Assembly (NCBI RefSeq): GCF_002999335.1
Contig: NW_020312123.1
Location: 19,144-83,143, forward strand
From: Cyclospora cayetanensis
Lineage: Eukaryota > Apicomplexa > Conoidasida > Eucoccidiorida > Eimeriidae
Reading direction: 5' to 3'
DNA length: 64,000 bases
Part shown: one piece after another, positions 23,259 to 35,460 of the stretch
How positions within the stretch are numbered: position 1 is the first letter of the stretch
Layout: every line of letters starts with the position of its first letter
Notes under the pieces: generated by a model
The model's database searches: none
Seen by the model: the letters and a program-made list of their open reading frames with translations, nothing else
Told to the model about the DNA's origin: nothing
Made by a program: the position numbers and the translations under genes

Positions 23259-24935
23259 GGCACAGACCAAGCGGGCATGACACGGCGAGTCACGCGCACT
23301 AAGATAGCTAGCAACGGGAAGACCAGACATTTGGCAGTCACGCGATAGGGATATTAGTACGTACAGAGCCTCCGCATGTGACGGGTGGGGGGGAGGGTGC
23401 AAAGGAGGGGAGGCGTGGAGGAAGGGCCTCCGGCAACGTGGCCCTTGTAAATAGCCCAGAGGACTTCAATGGATGCCCACTTTTCGGTGAGGGATGCTTC
23501 ATATGGTGCAAGGGTGTGAGGCTCTGGGGGGCAGAACTGCTGGTTGTACTACAGCAGATGACCCTCTGTTGCAAACAAACCAAACTTGCTTTTATATGAT
23601 CGGCTCTTGGCCACCTCGGGCGGCAGCTGGTCTCTGAGCCCCTGCTATCATCTTCTCATTAAAATCTTATTTTTAGGTGGGGGTGCTGCCCCTCCCTGAG
23701 CACTTACACCACAGCATCTTTAGGCTGTGACGCAGTAGCAGTACTAGACTGGAGGCGGGACGTTGCGGCATTCATGAAGCGCAGCATAGGGCACCTCTAG
23801 AGCCTTCTCTTATCTGTTCGGCCCCGGTTCTCCCCCCATAAAGCTCCAGGGTCCTTTCTCCCACGGGTGGGGTACCGTTAGACAGCTGGAAACTGCTTCA
23901 AGCTTCCAGCTCCTCCTATGTACGACCATGGCGTACGCAGGGTGGCGCTTGTCTCTAGAGCAGCGGCCACTGCCTGCCCACGTGTGCTAGAGAGTCAGAG
24001 TTGTGGATGCTGCCTCCCCTGGCAGTATGTGCTCCTGCTTGCCGTGTTTAAAATTATACGGCACGGTGGCATGCATCTAGCCTGTTTCGTGGTACTTTGC
24101 TGCCTTGAGGGTGCACTGCTTTTAGGGTCCAAGGCCTTTAGAGAGGCAAAGAACCCTCTGATATTCTTAGGGAACGCACGGAAACAATGTGTGTGGAGCA
24201 TTGTTGCTGCCGTCCGTGGGGATGTGCCGGCGGATTCAGGAGAGCACCTTTGAGCACCCATACGAAACGGTCGGAGGACGGGAGCAAGGAGCCTCCTCTG
24301 TAGTTTCCGGAGCCCCGCTCCCGCAAACCTGATGAAAATTTCATGAAAATATCGAACGTAGACGGCGAAAATCGCAGCGCTGAAAGCCGCTCCTGCGGGT
24401 GAGCCCACTGAGGCGCAGCAGCAGCAGTACCTATGGCAGCAGCAGCCGCAGCAACACACACACATCTTAGGGGCAGCAGGCTCGTTAGGTGTTGCCATCA
24501 TTCTGCGTGCATTTTCGCAGCGTCTAAGCCAATCATCCTTTGTGAATTGTTTTGTTCATGTTTTCCGTGTACCAGAAAGAGGGAAGCTGTCTTTCTCTAG
24601 TGTGCGCATCCCCCTTGGATGGGTGCCTTCCACAGGACTCGTCGGCAATGACCGGTGGACTAGGCCGGCTCGTCTATGGCTCTCTCGGAGTGAATTGCAG
24701 GGTGTCTTGCTGCCTTCCGCTTGTCTTCTCTATGTGCGTGTAAAGATACACCCACTTGCGCTGAAGGGGGCTTTTGAATGCCTCGTTCAGGCCCGTGCAA
24801 AGCTCGATTTGGGGGGCTGACTCCGGCTTGCTGAACCTACCGCTGGTGAGGCCTTGCCCGATTCTTCTCCCGCGGAAGAAGCCTCTAAGATCCCAGAGCC
24901 GGGATCTTTGCGCGATTTGCCCTCATCCATGAGCG
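23259..24935. other. Intergenic region, one weak coding candidate
   Basis: About 1.7 kb between the glutaredoxin and coiled-coil genes, both plus strand. A plus-strand frame at about 24362-24820 reads coding-like, with a Gln-rich piece followed by a hydrophobic segment (ILGAAGSLGVAIILRAF), but lacks an ATG. A minus-strand frame starting at the ATG at 24501 overlaps it. I cannot choose between them, and neither is recognised. The remainder shows nothing clear. Confidence 0.35.
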
Positions 24936-27900
24936 ATGAAGCCCAGTTCTTCCTCCGCCTCGGCGTCTCCTCGCTCCGGAGTTCTCCGTGACTTGTCTCC
25001 CTCCTCGGTCCAAAGAAGCCCTAGAGGGGAGAGAAGACCCCGACACAGCGTCCGTTTTGCACCGCACCTGGTTCCTCCTGATGAAATGGAGGAATCCTCG
25101 GACGACAGAGCAGCAACAGCAGCAGGAGCAGCGCTGCCACGCCCTCCGCCTGCATCGGGGAGGCACGCAACGCAGGCCCTCGAGGGGCAGCAAGCCCAAC
25201 ACTTGCCTGCGGCTGCCGCCTCCAGTGCACACACAATGCAGCCTTCAGAAGCTCCGAGGAGCTCTGTTGCCGCTGGATCAAGAGCTCTCTCCCCCCTTGA
25301 AGCCTCCTCCGCCGCGGCGGGAGCGGCGAAGTCTCGAAGCTCCTCGGAAAGTCAAGCCCGCGGCAACGCGCCCTCCCAAAACCTCCCAGGGGGCTCACAC
25401 CTCTCGGATCTACAAGATCTGGAGACTTCCGCGGCAGTGTTTCGCACAGGTCTTTCGCAGCTGATCAACTCCTTCTCAGCAGCGACCGAGAGGAGTGCCG
25501 GCAGCCTTGCTGCGGCCTCCCCAGCTCGCGAACCTGCTGCTCAACTGGCGAAAACGGCTTCCTCGTCCTCCTCTTTATCCGCATCACCAGAACAGCTCGA
25601 AGCCACGCAGCCTGTTCCCTCTCTAAGGCCCTCCCTCATGTCTCACACAGGAGACCCCCAGGGGCCTGACGTGCCTGTGCTCTCGAGCTCCTCGTCCTTC
25701 TCTCTCCTTGCACAGCCGGAAGCAGCGCTTGTTTCGCCGCAACCGCCGTCCGATGCACGAGGACGTCAGAGAAGTCCGATGGCGAGCATCACGAGCTCTT
25801 TCCCGTGCTCGCCGTCTTCATCAGCCGCACGAACCGAAGCCAAAGGTGCCCTGGCCGCTACTCCGGCAGCAGACGGAGCTCCCGTGCAATCTCTCTCACC
25901 CACTCTGCCTGCTGAAAAGGCCCCCAGGTCGCCTAGAGACGACCGTCGAGCCGCTCCCAGGCTGCTCCTCTCAGGAGTATCGGCCAGGCCCCAAGCCTCC
26001 ACTGCGCAACCGTCCCGCCTGCTGTTTGCAGAGTCCTCTGCTGGTGAAAACAGCAGCAGCAAGCGCGAAAGCAGCAGCCCTCGTGAAAGGAAAAGCAGCA
26101 ACAGAGGCTCTCAGCAGCAGCGAGGGTCGCCAGCGCCGCTGCCGCCGCAACAGCAACAAGAGTCGGAGCAGAGGCATGGCGAACATTCAACACCACTGAC
26201 CCTGCTGCCCTCGCTGGCCTCCTCGGCGCTTTCCAGTGTAGCCGACGACGCAGCATCTACCTCAGTCTCAAAAGGTAAACGCAGTGTCGTTGAGCCCGGA
26301 TCCAGCAGCAATGTGCGTAGCAGTGGAGGCGACAGCCTTCTTTGCAGCCCCTCCAGTGCCGCTTCAGCAAAAGGGCATGCACGTCCCGCTGAGAGCTCCA
26401 GCTCTTCAGGAAAAGCCACAAAGCCACGCACGGGCACCGATCGGCTGTCGTACTCCTGGGATTCTCTTCTGGACGCCTCGTCCGACGGCTCAGGGAGCTC
26501 ATCAGACGAAGAAGGCACTGAGAAGACTTCCAGGAAGGCGGCAAGGGACGAGAAGATTCAGAGCGCTCGAGATTTCCCTCCGTCCTCGAGAAGAAGTACT
26601 TCGTCTTTGGGTGAAAGCGGTAGCGGCAAAACAGAGGAGGCACAAAGACAGAGGCCACAACACACGCAGTCGCTTGCCAGTGTGCATGCAGATGCAGTGG
26701 AAAAGCCCCGCAGAGGGCTCTCTGACGGCAGCAGCACCAGCAGCAACAGAGGCTCCCGATTTGGCCATTCAGCCCCTCCTGGCGTGTCTAAAGGCGACGT
26801 GTCTCGAGACCTTATGCAGCAGCAAATGATGTTGCTACCACGGCAACAGCAGCTCCTGCAACGCAAGCTGCAGGGGGGGGGCCCATACCCGGGTCGCGCA
26901 CTGATGGTCGATGAGAGACTCTCGTGTCGCGTGCCTCCTGGTTGTGGGCAGCAGCTGCAGCCGCATTCTTTTCCGCAGCCTTTCGACATGCGGAAGCAGA
27001 ATGAGGTGCTGGTGACGGAGGAGGAGCGAATTATGGCTGCGCTGGCAGCAGCGGCAATTCGGCAGCAACAGCAACACAGGCAGGCCGCAGCACTACTGGA
27101 TGGGCAGGTGGCTGTACAGCAGAATGAACTGGAAATTATCCGTATGCAAATGGGAAACATAAGGGCTGCCCTCGAAAGTTGTCGTGCTGCAGCAGCTGTA
27201 GAGAAGGAGGAGTTTCTACAATTGACTGCCGAGCTGCGGCAGCACCGAGCCATGGGCACTGGCGAGTTCGGAAGCCGATTTACAGCCAGGCAGAGGCTCA
27301 TGGCGCTCCTTCAGCAGCAGCTACAGCACTTCGATGAGATGGAAGCTAAGGCCAACTTGCAGCGGCAGAAAAGCAACGCATTGCTCCAGCAGCAGCAGGA
27401 GGCTCGCACCGAAGCCATGGTCAGTTTGCAGCAGCAGCAACAACAACAGCAGCAGCAGATGGCAGCACACCAGTCTGCCAGGCTGTCCAGTAGCCTGTTG
27501 CAAAAGCAGAAGCTGAGCAGTTCAATCGCGCTCACTCAACAGAAGGAAGCTGAGTTGAAGGAGAAGGAGGAGAAACTGAAGGCAGATTTGAAGCGGCAGC
27601 AAGAGGAGTATATTGCTGAACACAAGCGACTCTTGGAGGCGCAGCAACTCGAGGCTGTCGCTGCTCTTGAAACTGAGCGCGAGCAGCAAAGGGAGCAGCA
27701 GCAGGCCCTTCTCGAGGAGTACCAGCGGCAAATGGATGAACTTCAGAGCTTGAAGGAGCAGCAGGAGCAACAGCAGCAGCACCTGGAGCTAGAACTAGAG
27801 CAGCAGAGGCAGCTGCTGCTGGAAGAGCAACAACAGCTGGAGGAGGCTCACAGGCAGCAGCGAGAAGAGCTGGAGAGAGAAATGCAACAGCAAGAGGAGC

Positions 27901-30900
27901 TGAAGCAGCAGCTAATCGACGAACACCAGAAACAGCAAGAGCTGCTCTTCCTGCAGCAGCAAGAACTTGAACAACAACGCCAGCAACTGCTGGAAGAAGA
28001 GGCGTTCAGAGCGTCCGAGTATCAGAGACAGACTGACGAGCTGCAGCAGGAGCACCAGACACTAGAGCAGCACGAATTGGAGGTGCAGCAGCAACGTGAC
28101 GAGTTGCTGAGGCTGCAGCAGGTCGTTCAGGAGCAGCAGCAACTGCTGTTGCTGCAGCAGCAACAGCAGCAACAATACCAAGAAGAGCTGAAAATCGAAT
28201 TTGAAAGGCAATTGCAGAACGAACGTGAGCAAATGCAGCAGCAACAAATGCAGCCACAAGAAGCAAAAGAAAAAATCCTAGAGGGGCAGCAGCAGCAGCT
28301 CTTGCAGGAGCAACAGAGGCCACTTCTACCAGAGGATCAGCGTGAGCAGTTGATGCAGCAGGCTGCTCTGCAGCAAGAGCAAATTACAAAACAGCAGAGA
28401 GAAGTGCTGCAACAGCAGTTGCAAGGCCAACCCCCAGGCCGCGCACAAGACGCTATTGTACTTTTCTCTCCGACTGCGACAAAAGATGAGCAGAGGCTGA
28501 AGATTCAGGAGCTAGAGGTACTGCGCCAGCGCGGGAGAACATGCACCTCATTTCTCCCTTTTCCTGTGAAATACACCCGGAGCTAATGTTGCGTTGCTCT
28601 GCATCCCATGCTACGCCTTGGCTAACCGCTGCTGCTTGCTTCTCTGTGTCTGAACGGTCTGCCTTTGCCAATTCGACTCTGGCGTGTCTATCGATTGTTT
28701 GACTGCACCCCTTCGGAACTCCCCACTGCTTTCGTCTGCCCCTTTCTCAGAAAGCCATAAGAGAACAGTACATGGAGCTGGAGGCCTCTAGAAATCTCCC
28801 TATTCCCAAGTCTGTACTGCAAGAGCGTTCAAAGCTGATGCTGCAGCAGCCTTCACAGCACCTTGACGGCTTGCCCCCTGCTCTCTCTCCTGTTACCACC
28901 CTTCCGAGCTCTGCGCTTGCCCCCACTGGACTCCCTCATTCGCCAGCAGTCAAGCTGTATGAGCCAGAAGAGGCCGCAGAACGCGAACACTACAAGGCCC
29001 TTAACGAGGAGCTGCAAAAGCTGTGCGTTAGCTTGCAGGCGCAGGTGTTACAGCTACACCAGCAACAAGAGCAGCAGAAGGGCAGCCCCCTCCAGCAGGA
29101 GCAGATCACTTTTGCGTCTCAAAAGCTGTCTGAGCTGGAAGCGTACGCAAAGGCCCTTGAAAATCAAAACAAGGAGCTCCTAGCGACGGCTGAAGAAGCC
29201 CTACAGCAGCAGCGGCAGCAGTATGAAGAACGGGAGCAGCAGCTGCAGCAGACGATGCAGCAGGAGCTTCAACAGCAGGTACAGCAGCAGAAGGAAAAAG
29301 CGCTGCGCGAACGACAGCTTATGCAGGCGTATTTTGAAGAGGAGTACAGCAAGGTAGTGGCGCAGGCAATGGAAGGCCACCAGGAGCTGAAGCGGACTCA
29401 TGGATTGCTGGAGGAAGCACAGGCATCCCAACAGGGGCTGGAAGCTCTTCAAGAGCAAACCAAAGTGGCGCAGGAAGCGGCCCGTCGCTACGCTGCAGAG
29501 TACTTGGCAGCCACGCAAGAAAAAGAAGAAGCGGCTGCCAAGGTGCGGGAGTCGAGGGCTCTGCACGCTGCAGTAGAGGAAGAGAAGGAGAAGCTGACGC
29601 GCTCCCTATCACTCCTGGAGGATGAGACAAAGCAGATAAAGCAGAATTTGGAGCAGGAAAAAGAGCGACTGCACACGCAGAAGGAGCAGGAGAAGAAAGC
29701 GTTGCTGAAGCAGTTGCAGCAGGAAAGAGAGCACATGAATCACGAGGCGCGACAAGTGCAGCAGCGCTTACTCGAAGAGAAGGAGCAGTTGATGCTGCAG
29801 CTGCAGCGGGAGCGGGACACGATGGAGCGACAGACAGAGAAAGAAAAGGCGCAGCTTGCTAAAGAGAAGGGCGAAACTGAGAGAGCGCATAGGGCGCTGC
29901 TGCGTAAGCTGGAGGCATCCACAAGCGAGTCTCTCGTGATGAAGCAACAGGCCGAGGCTGCAGACTTTGAGCGGAAAATGCTGGCTGCGAGGTGCGAAAA
30001 GCTGCAAAGAGAGCTGGATCAGCAGCAACAGCAGCAGCAGCAAATGATAAAAGAACGACACCGCAAGCTGGAGGCGCAGCTACACGAAGAAAGGGCTATG
30101 AACCAACAACACGCAGAACGGCTCAAGCGGCTTCACACCGAACAGCTCGAAGAGTTGCAGCAAAAATACGAAAACACAATTCAAACACTGCGGCAGAAAG
30201 GCACTGAAAAAGCCGAGAGAAAGGCGACTGCGCTACAGGCCAAACTCGCCACCCTACAAGGTGAGCAGGAGGAGAGAAAGCGCAAAATGCTTCTTCAGCA
30301 CCAACAGGACCTCCAAAATGAGCGGCAGGAGCTCGAGAACGAGATGAAACGCTTAAAGCATGAGATTGCAGTGCAAAGAGAGAAGAGAGACGCCGAGGCA
30401 GAGTCATCTCGGGAGCAGTACAAGAAAGAGCGCGAGGACTTGGAGAAGCAGTGGCAGACAAAGCTGGATGAAGCGACAGAGCAGGTTCAATGTAAGTGCC
30501 AACACCAGCTTGCTGCACAGTACTGCGTGCTAATTGTTGTCTGGATGCCGCTCCCCTATTTTTGTTGAGTTTGCATTCCACTGCCAAAACAAGCACGTTC
30601 AGTGGGTGGGGTATTGCGTTCGCCTTTTTGTTTCTCCTGAGAGGGAGAAAACAAGAGCCCTGTTCGGACTGCTTCTCCTTGTCAGCTCACTACACGACCT
30701 TCGTTGCATTTTGCTGCTTTTAGCATAAACCTCCCTTGCACCCTATATTGCTTGCTCTTTCTGGTGTCCTGCAGCTCTAGAGGCACGCTTGAAGGAAGAG
30801 GCTCAGAAGCGGAAACAGGGGGATTTGTTTAGAAACGCTCTTACCCAGCGCCTCGAGAAACTCGGCGAGGAGGTGCAGGATTTGCAAAGGAGTATGGAGG

Positions 30901-33900
30901 AATTGTCCGCCAAATACGAGTCGGCGAAGAATAGCAGAGACAAGGCCCTGGCGAGGCACGAACACCTAGAGGACGAGCTGAATAGAACGCGCCATCAGCA
31001 GAAACAAAGCTTGCAGCGTGCGAAAGAGGCTGAGGAGCAGGCGCAGCTACTGCAGCAACAGCTGCAGCAGAAGACAAAACAGCTCGAGACAGCGAAGCAG
31101 TTGCACGCGAAAGTCAATGAGCAGCTCCAGGCTGCCAACGCAGATCTTGCAAAGAGGAGACAAAATATGCTAGCAGCAAATGAGAAGTTCAAGGAAATGC
31201 AGGACGCTCTTTCAGACGCATCTGCGGAAGCTTCGAAGAGACAGCAAGAAGCCGCTTCGTACAAGGTAAGCCACACTGCCTACACAAGAGACTTACCACG
31301 GCTATCCTAAGAGCCAATACACGCACAGCTCTCCGGAGTGCGTCTCTAGGAATGCTCAGAGTAGCATAGCACGTGTGCAGCGGACAGGGTGAGGAGCTGC
31401 AGCCGCAGAGAGCGAAGAGCTGCACCGACAGATTTTGCCTGTCCAATTACTAACATTTCTGAGCGATGAAATATAGCACGCTTCACATGCGTGCCCGCAT
31501 GGCACATGCATTCACATTTGCGATATACTTTTGCTGTTTGACGCTGCAGAAACGTGTGCAACAGCGAGAGCAGATCATAGAGGAGCTGCAAGGCGAGCTG
31601 GAAATTCTTGATAAACGATACCAACAGACGCAGCAACAGCTAACGGCGGCAGCCTCAGCTCAGGCTGACGCAGCGCGTCTCACTGAAGAGGTGTCAGGCC
31701 TTAAAAGTGCCCTTGCAGAGGCTAAAAGCAAGCACCGCGCAGCTCATGAGGAAAATTTGGCCACGCAGGCAGCCCTGATGAAGCTTCAGAGAGAAGCGGA
31801 AGCAGAAAAAGATGTGCGCTCCGCAAGTTCGCATCCTTATCAAACAAAGCACCGCCACTCTATTTGCTCGGAAACACAAAGCTCTGAATCAAGGAAAGAA
31901 GTATTAGGGTGCTAGCTTTTAGGTTGCATGGCTTGTGATTCGCTATGCAGGATCTGAAGACCACTTCTGCTGTTGAGATTGAGGTGACGAAAGAAGAGTG
32001 CAGCGCTCTGTCTCAGCGACTGACTGCTGCGGAAGCCTTAGTCAAAGAATTGCGGGAAGCACATGCAGCGGAGAGGCAGAAAGCAGCAGCGGCATCGGCC
32101 GCTGCTACTGACGCAAAAGCAGCCGCGGCAACTGCAGAGGAGCGAGTCGTGCAGCTTAAAGAGCGCATCAATGCCCTGCAGCTCGACAAGAGCCGTCTGG
32201 AGATTGAGCTTAACCAAAAGAACCACAAAGCTCAAGAGGCCAGTGTACGTCCATGCCACAGCAGCGCCGGCGACTTCTGCTGCCATTTTCCGTTAGTACG
32301 AACAGACAACCGTCTCCTGCTCCGGCCAGGACCTGTGCCTTTGAAATTCCTTGCTGTTGAAAACCCCCTTTCGCAGACTGTCGGTCTGTCTTTGTATTAT
32401 TTTGCCTACTCGATCCATGGATGTAGTGATTCTGGAGCTGTCTTTCATGCAGGCGGAGGCAGCAGCTGCGCTGCAGTCCATGCGGGCGTGCTTCACGGAT
32501 TTCAACAGGCACCACGAACATATGATGAGGGATGTGATCGAGAACATTCGCAGCAAGGACCAAGGCGTCTCGTCTGCTGCGCCTACACGTGCGTCTCCTG
32601 CTGTAGACTCCTCAGGGGCAGCGGCTATCTCTGCGCAGGTCCAGCAGCTTAGTCAACAACTAGCAGAGCTATCTGTAAGGCAGCAGCAGCTAAGCCACCA
32701 GCAGTCCCTCACTGGTCAAGAAGGGACAGCAAATGTCGCCAGAGCAGCTGCATCATCAGCAGCGGCTGGTGACAACAACGAAGCCTTGCAGATAATCAAG
32801 CAGCTCGTGAGTCTTATAGCCACTCCCCACGAGCAGCGTCGGGCTCTCCAGCAACAGCAGTCGCCGCTGGAATCCACGTTCTCCGCAACAGCAGCAGCCG
32901 CAGCACCAACACCACCAGCACGGCTGGCACCCGGAGCAAGGCAAATATGCAGCAAAGTAATATCTTGGCTCCTGCGCCTGAGAGGCCGTGTGTCTGGAGT
33001 CTCTTTGCTACATGTGTTGCTCTCACTGCCTCTATCCATATGTGCTGAGGAGGTAGCAGAAGCCATTTGCAGTCTATCGGAGTACTTATCTCCTCTGCTT
33101 GGGCTTGAGGCCCTTGGCAAAGTTGTGTCTCCGCGCTCTCGGGCTGCTGCTCTCTGGGAAAAGGTCAGCCGCAGCAAGCCTGCGCAGCCTGCAGCAGAGG
33201 AACAGCTTCGGCAAGCAGTGCAGCTCATCCAACGGCGGGCAGCGGCAACAGCAGCGTCCCCGCTGCAGCAGCAGGATGAGGCGGTTGCGGCTCTACTGCA
33301 GGCAGCAACAGCAGCGCACCCGATGGCCCTTGTGCACGCAGCAAGGGGTCTAGGGCCCTTGCTAGACAGCAGCATCACGCTGCAGCTTTTGGGAAAGGCG
33401 AAGGCAGCGGGGGCCCCCACTATAGAGCTAGTCTCTGCGGCCTATCGCTGTCTACCAGAGGACCAAGCAATGGGATTCTGCAAGACACTGCAGACGCAGG
33501 AGAACCTCATCCTCCCTCAGCGCGAGCAACTCATTCTGGTGGACGAGGTACTGCAGCTCCTGCAGCAGTCACTCCAGCTCGCAACTATGGTGGAGAGGCA
33601 GAATAGCTCAGACGGCAAGCACCTTCAGTTCTCAGGACCGCCAGCATCACCCCCTCAGTATGGCGGTGAGCCTTCGAAGTTTTGCGGTGTAGAGACTCGT
33701 CATGCCCAGTGCTCTCTGTGAACAGTGTCATTTTCGTCAGCAAAACTGCGACATGTGCCTTCACGATGACTGCTTCTGCCCCTCGCCTTAACAGTGCGTG
33801 TTTTCTAAGTGTTTGTCTCTACCCGCAGGTGGCCTCGCGACGCCAGGCGCATATCCAGCTGCAGTTCCTCCTGCAATGCCTCCTGGGAGTGCAGCAGCTT

Positions 33901-34136
33901 TTCAAGTCCCGCAAGCGCACGTGCCTCGACGTGGACAATCAGTCGTATGCTGTTCAGGCACCGGAAGCAGTAGCCGTCTAGTTTCCCCCGTTAGTGCTCC
34001 TGCTCCTGGTACGCTAGCTGTGAGGGGCAAGGATAAAGCTTTTGTATGCCACTCACCACCCCGCACTTACGGCGTCAACGCACGCCTATCGTATGAACTG
34101 CAGCCAACGGGTAAGCCGAGTAAAGCAGCCAACTAG
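24936..34136 (+). CDS. Giant coiled-coil protein (about 2,630 residues), function unknown
   Basis: Seven exons join in phase: 24936-28517, 28751-30491, 30775-31265, 31550-31813, 31951-32244, 32453-33665 and 33829-34136. The N-terminal ~600 residues are Ser/Pro/Ala-rich and probably disordered. They include HSVRF at residues 37-41, which fits the relaxed PP1-docking RVxF pattern. From about residue 680 through exon 5 there is nearly continuous Glu/Gln/Leu heptad sequence (LLEEYQRQMDELQSLKEQQE; RQELENEMKRLKHEIAVQRE), typical of long coiled coils in centrosomal, cytoskeletal or apical-complex scaffolds. Exon 6 holds a non-coiled helical region (GFCKTLQTQENLILPQREQL), and the C-terminus is Ala/Pro/Gly-rich. 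The frame at 24936 opens with an ATG; an upstream exon is possible. The exact cellular role cannot be read from sequence, and similarity to myosin tails or golgins would be compositional only. Confidence 0.85.
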
Positions 34137-35460
34137 AACTCTACGGGTGCCGCTTCTCAACAGGCCTCGCATTTTTAAAGCAACATTCGCGAGACCCCGT
34201 GGCTGCGCTGTTGCCTCTAGTCAGTTGCTCCACGGGGAAAAACCCACGAAGCTTGCGGACGCCTAGAGGCGCCGCATTGCAATCCGTTTTCATGTAATAA
34301 TAATAAACAGCGTCAAAAGCAACACTTCTAGAGCACCCGCAAGCAGAGTAAGATCAGCAAACCTAGTCTACTGAGGCATCGTGCCTCTGACAGCTAGAAT
34401 AAACCTATTGCCATATTCCTGCTTTGCCTTTGTACCCCCCTCCAGAGCAAATGCCATTCAGACGAAAAGACAACCCCCTGTTTCTAGAGCGTTTAGAGGG
34501 GTGTTCCTACCCGCCCCACGACCCTGACCAAGGGCAACAGCTCTTCAAGGTCAGAGTGCAAAACTCACTCTAGTGCTCGGTGCATGCATGCATGCAAGAT
34601 TTTTGCACGCAGATACCAATTTAAAATGCTTATATGTGCCTCGCGTAAACACGCTCCCAGAACGGGCCCATGCAAGCACGCATGCATTCTCAAAGCTGGC
34701 AAGTAAGCATGCAAGCATGCATGCTTACAGCCGTTAAGCAAAGTGCTTGCCCGTCTCGCTGCCTGCATCACAGCCCCATGTGCGCCGCATCTATCACCCC
34801 TCGCTGCAATGGGAACCATTACGGTATGCATTCCGGGCTTAGATCATGTCCATATCGTCCCCAAGGTCATCATCCTCCGCCTGCATGCAGCCAACCGCGA
34901 ATGCCAGTACCGTGGACTCAGCAGCCAGTGGAAATCTTATCACTATCCAACATTAGCATGACCGTATAGGCGGACTCAATTCACATGCAAACATAGATAC
35001 ACACATATATTTCACAGCGAAAACATTTCACAGAGCAACAGACCATAGGGAGGATCCTGATACGGTTCTCCCCGCCTACGTTGTAACGCGACGCATCTAC
35101 TGGCAAATTCTACGTATCCAAGCATCTGGCGCTGCTTCTATGGAGGTTGCCGCAGAGCTCGGTATGGTGGCAGGTGTTACGGCCCACTGCAACTGCCACT
35201 ATATTTGCTCGGCTTGTTGCGGCGTGTGCTGCTAGAGAGGGTGGCGTTAGGCAAATTCTGATTTTCGCGCGGGAGGAGGGGGGTGAAGGGGATCAGTCGC
35301 TACATGCAGGAGCTGCGCCCGGTTCTAACAGCGCTCGTGGCGGTCCTGTCGTATTGTGAATGCAACTGCTGCGTCCCTGTGCTGTTGTTTGCCGGCAGTG
35401 TCGCTGCGCCTCCTGTGTAGCTATGCTGCAGCATCTGCAAGTGTTTGACTTTGTTGCCAC
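34137..35460. other. Convergent intergenic region
   Basis: Space between the coiled-coil gene (plus) and the RPN3 gene (minus). It contains CATGCATG-type palindromic clusters at about 34580-34720. No supported coding sequence. A last small exon of RPN3 could lie here if its exon 10 is spliced at the GTGTGT near 35540. Confidence 0.4.
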
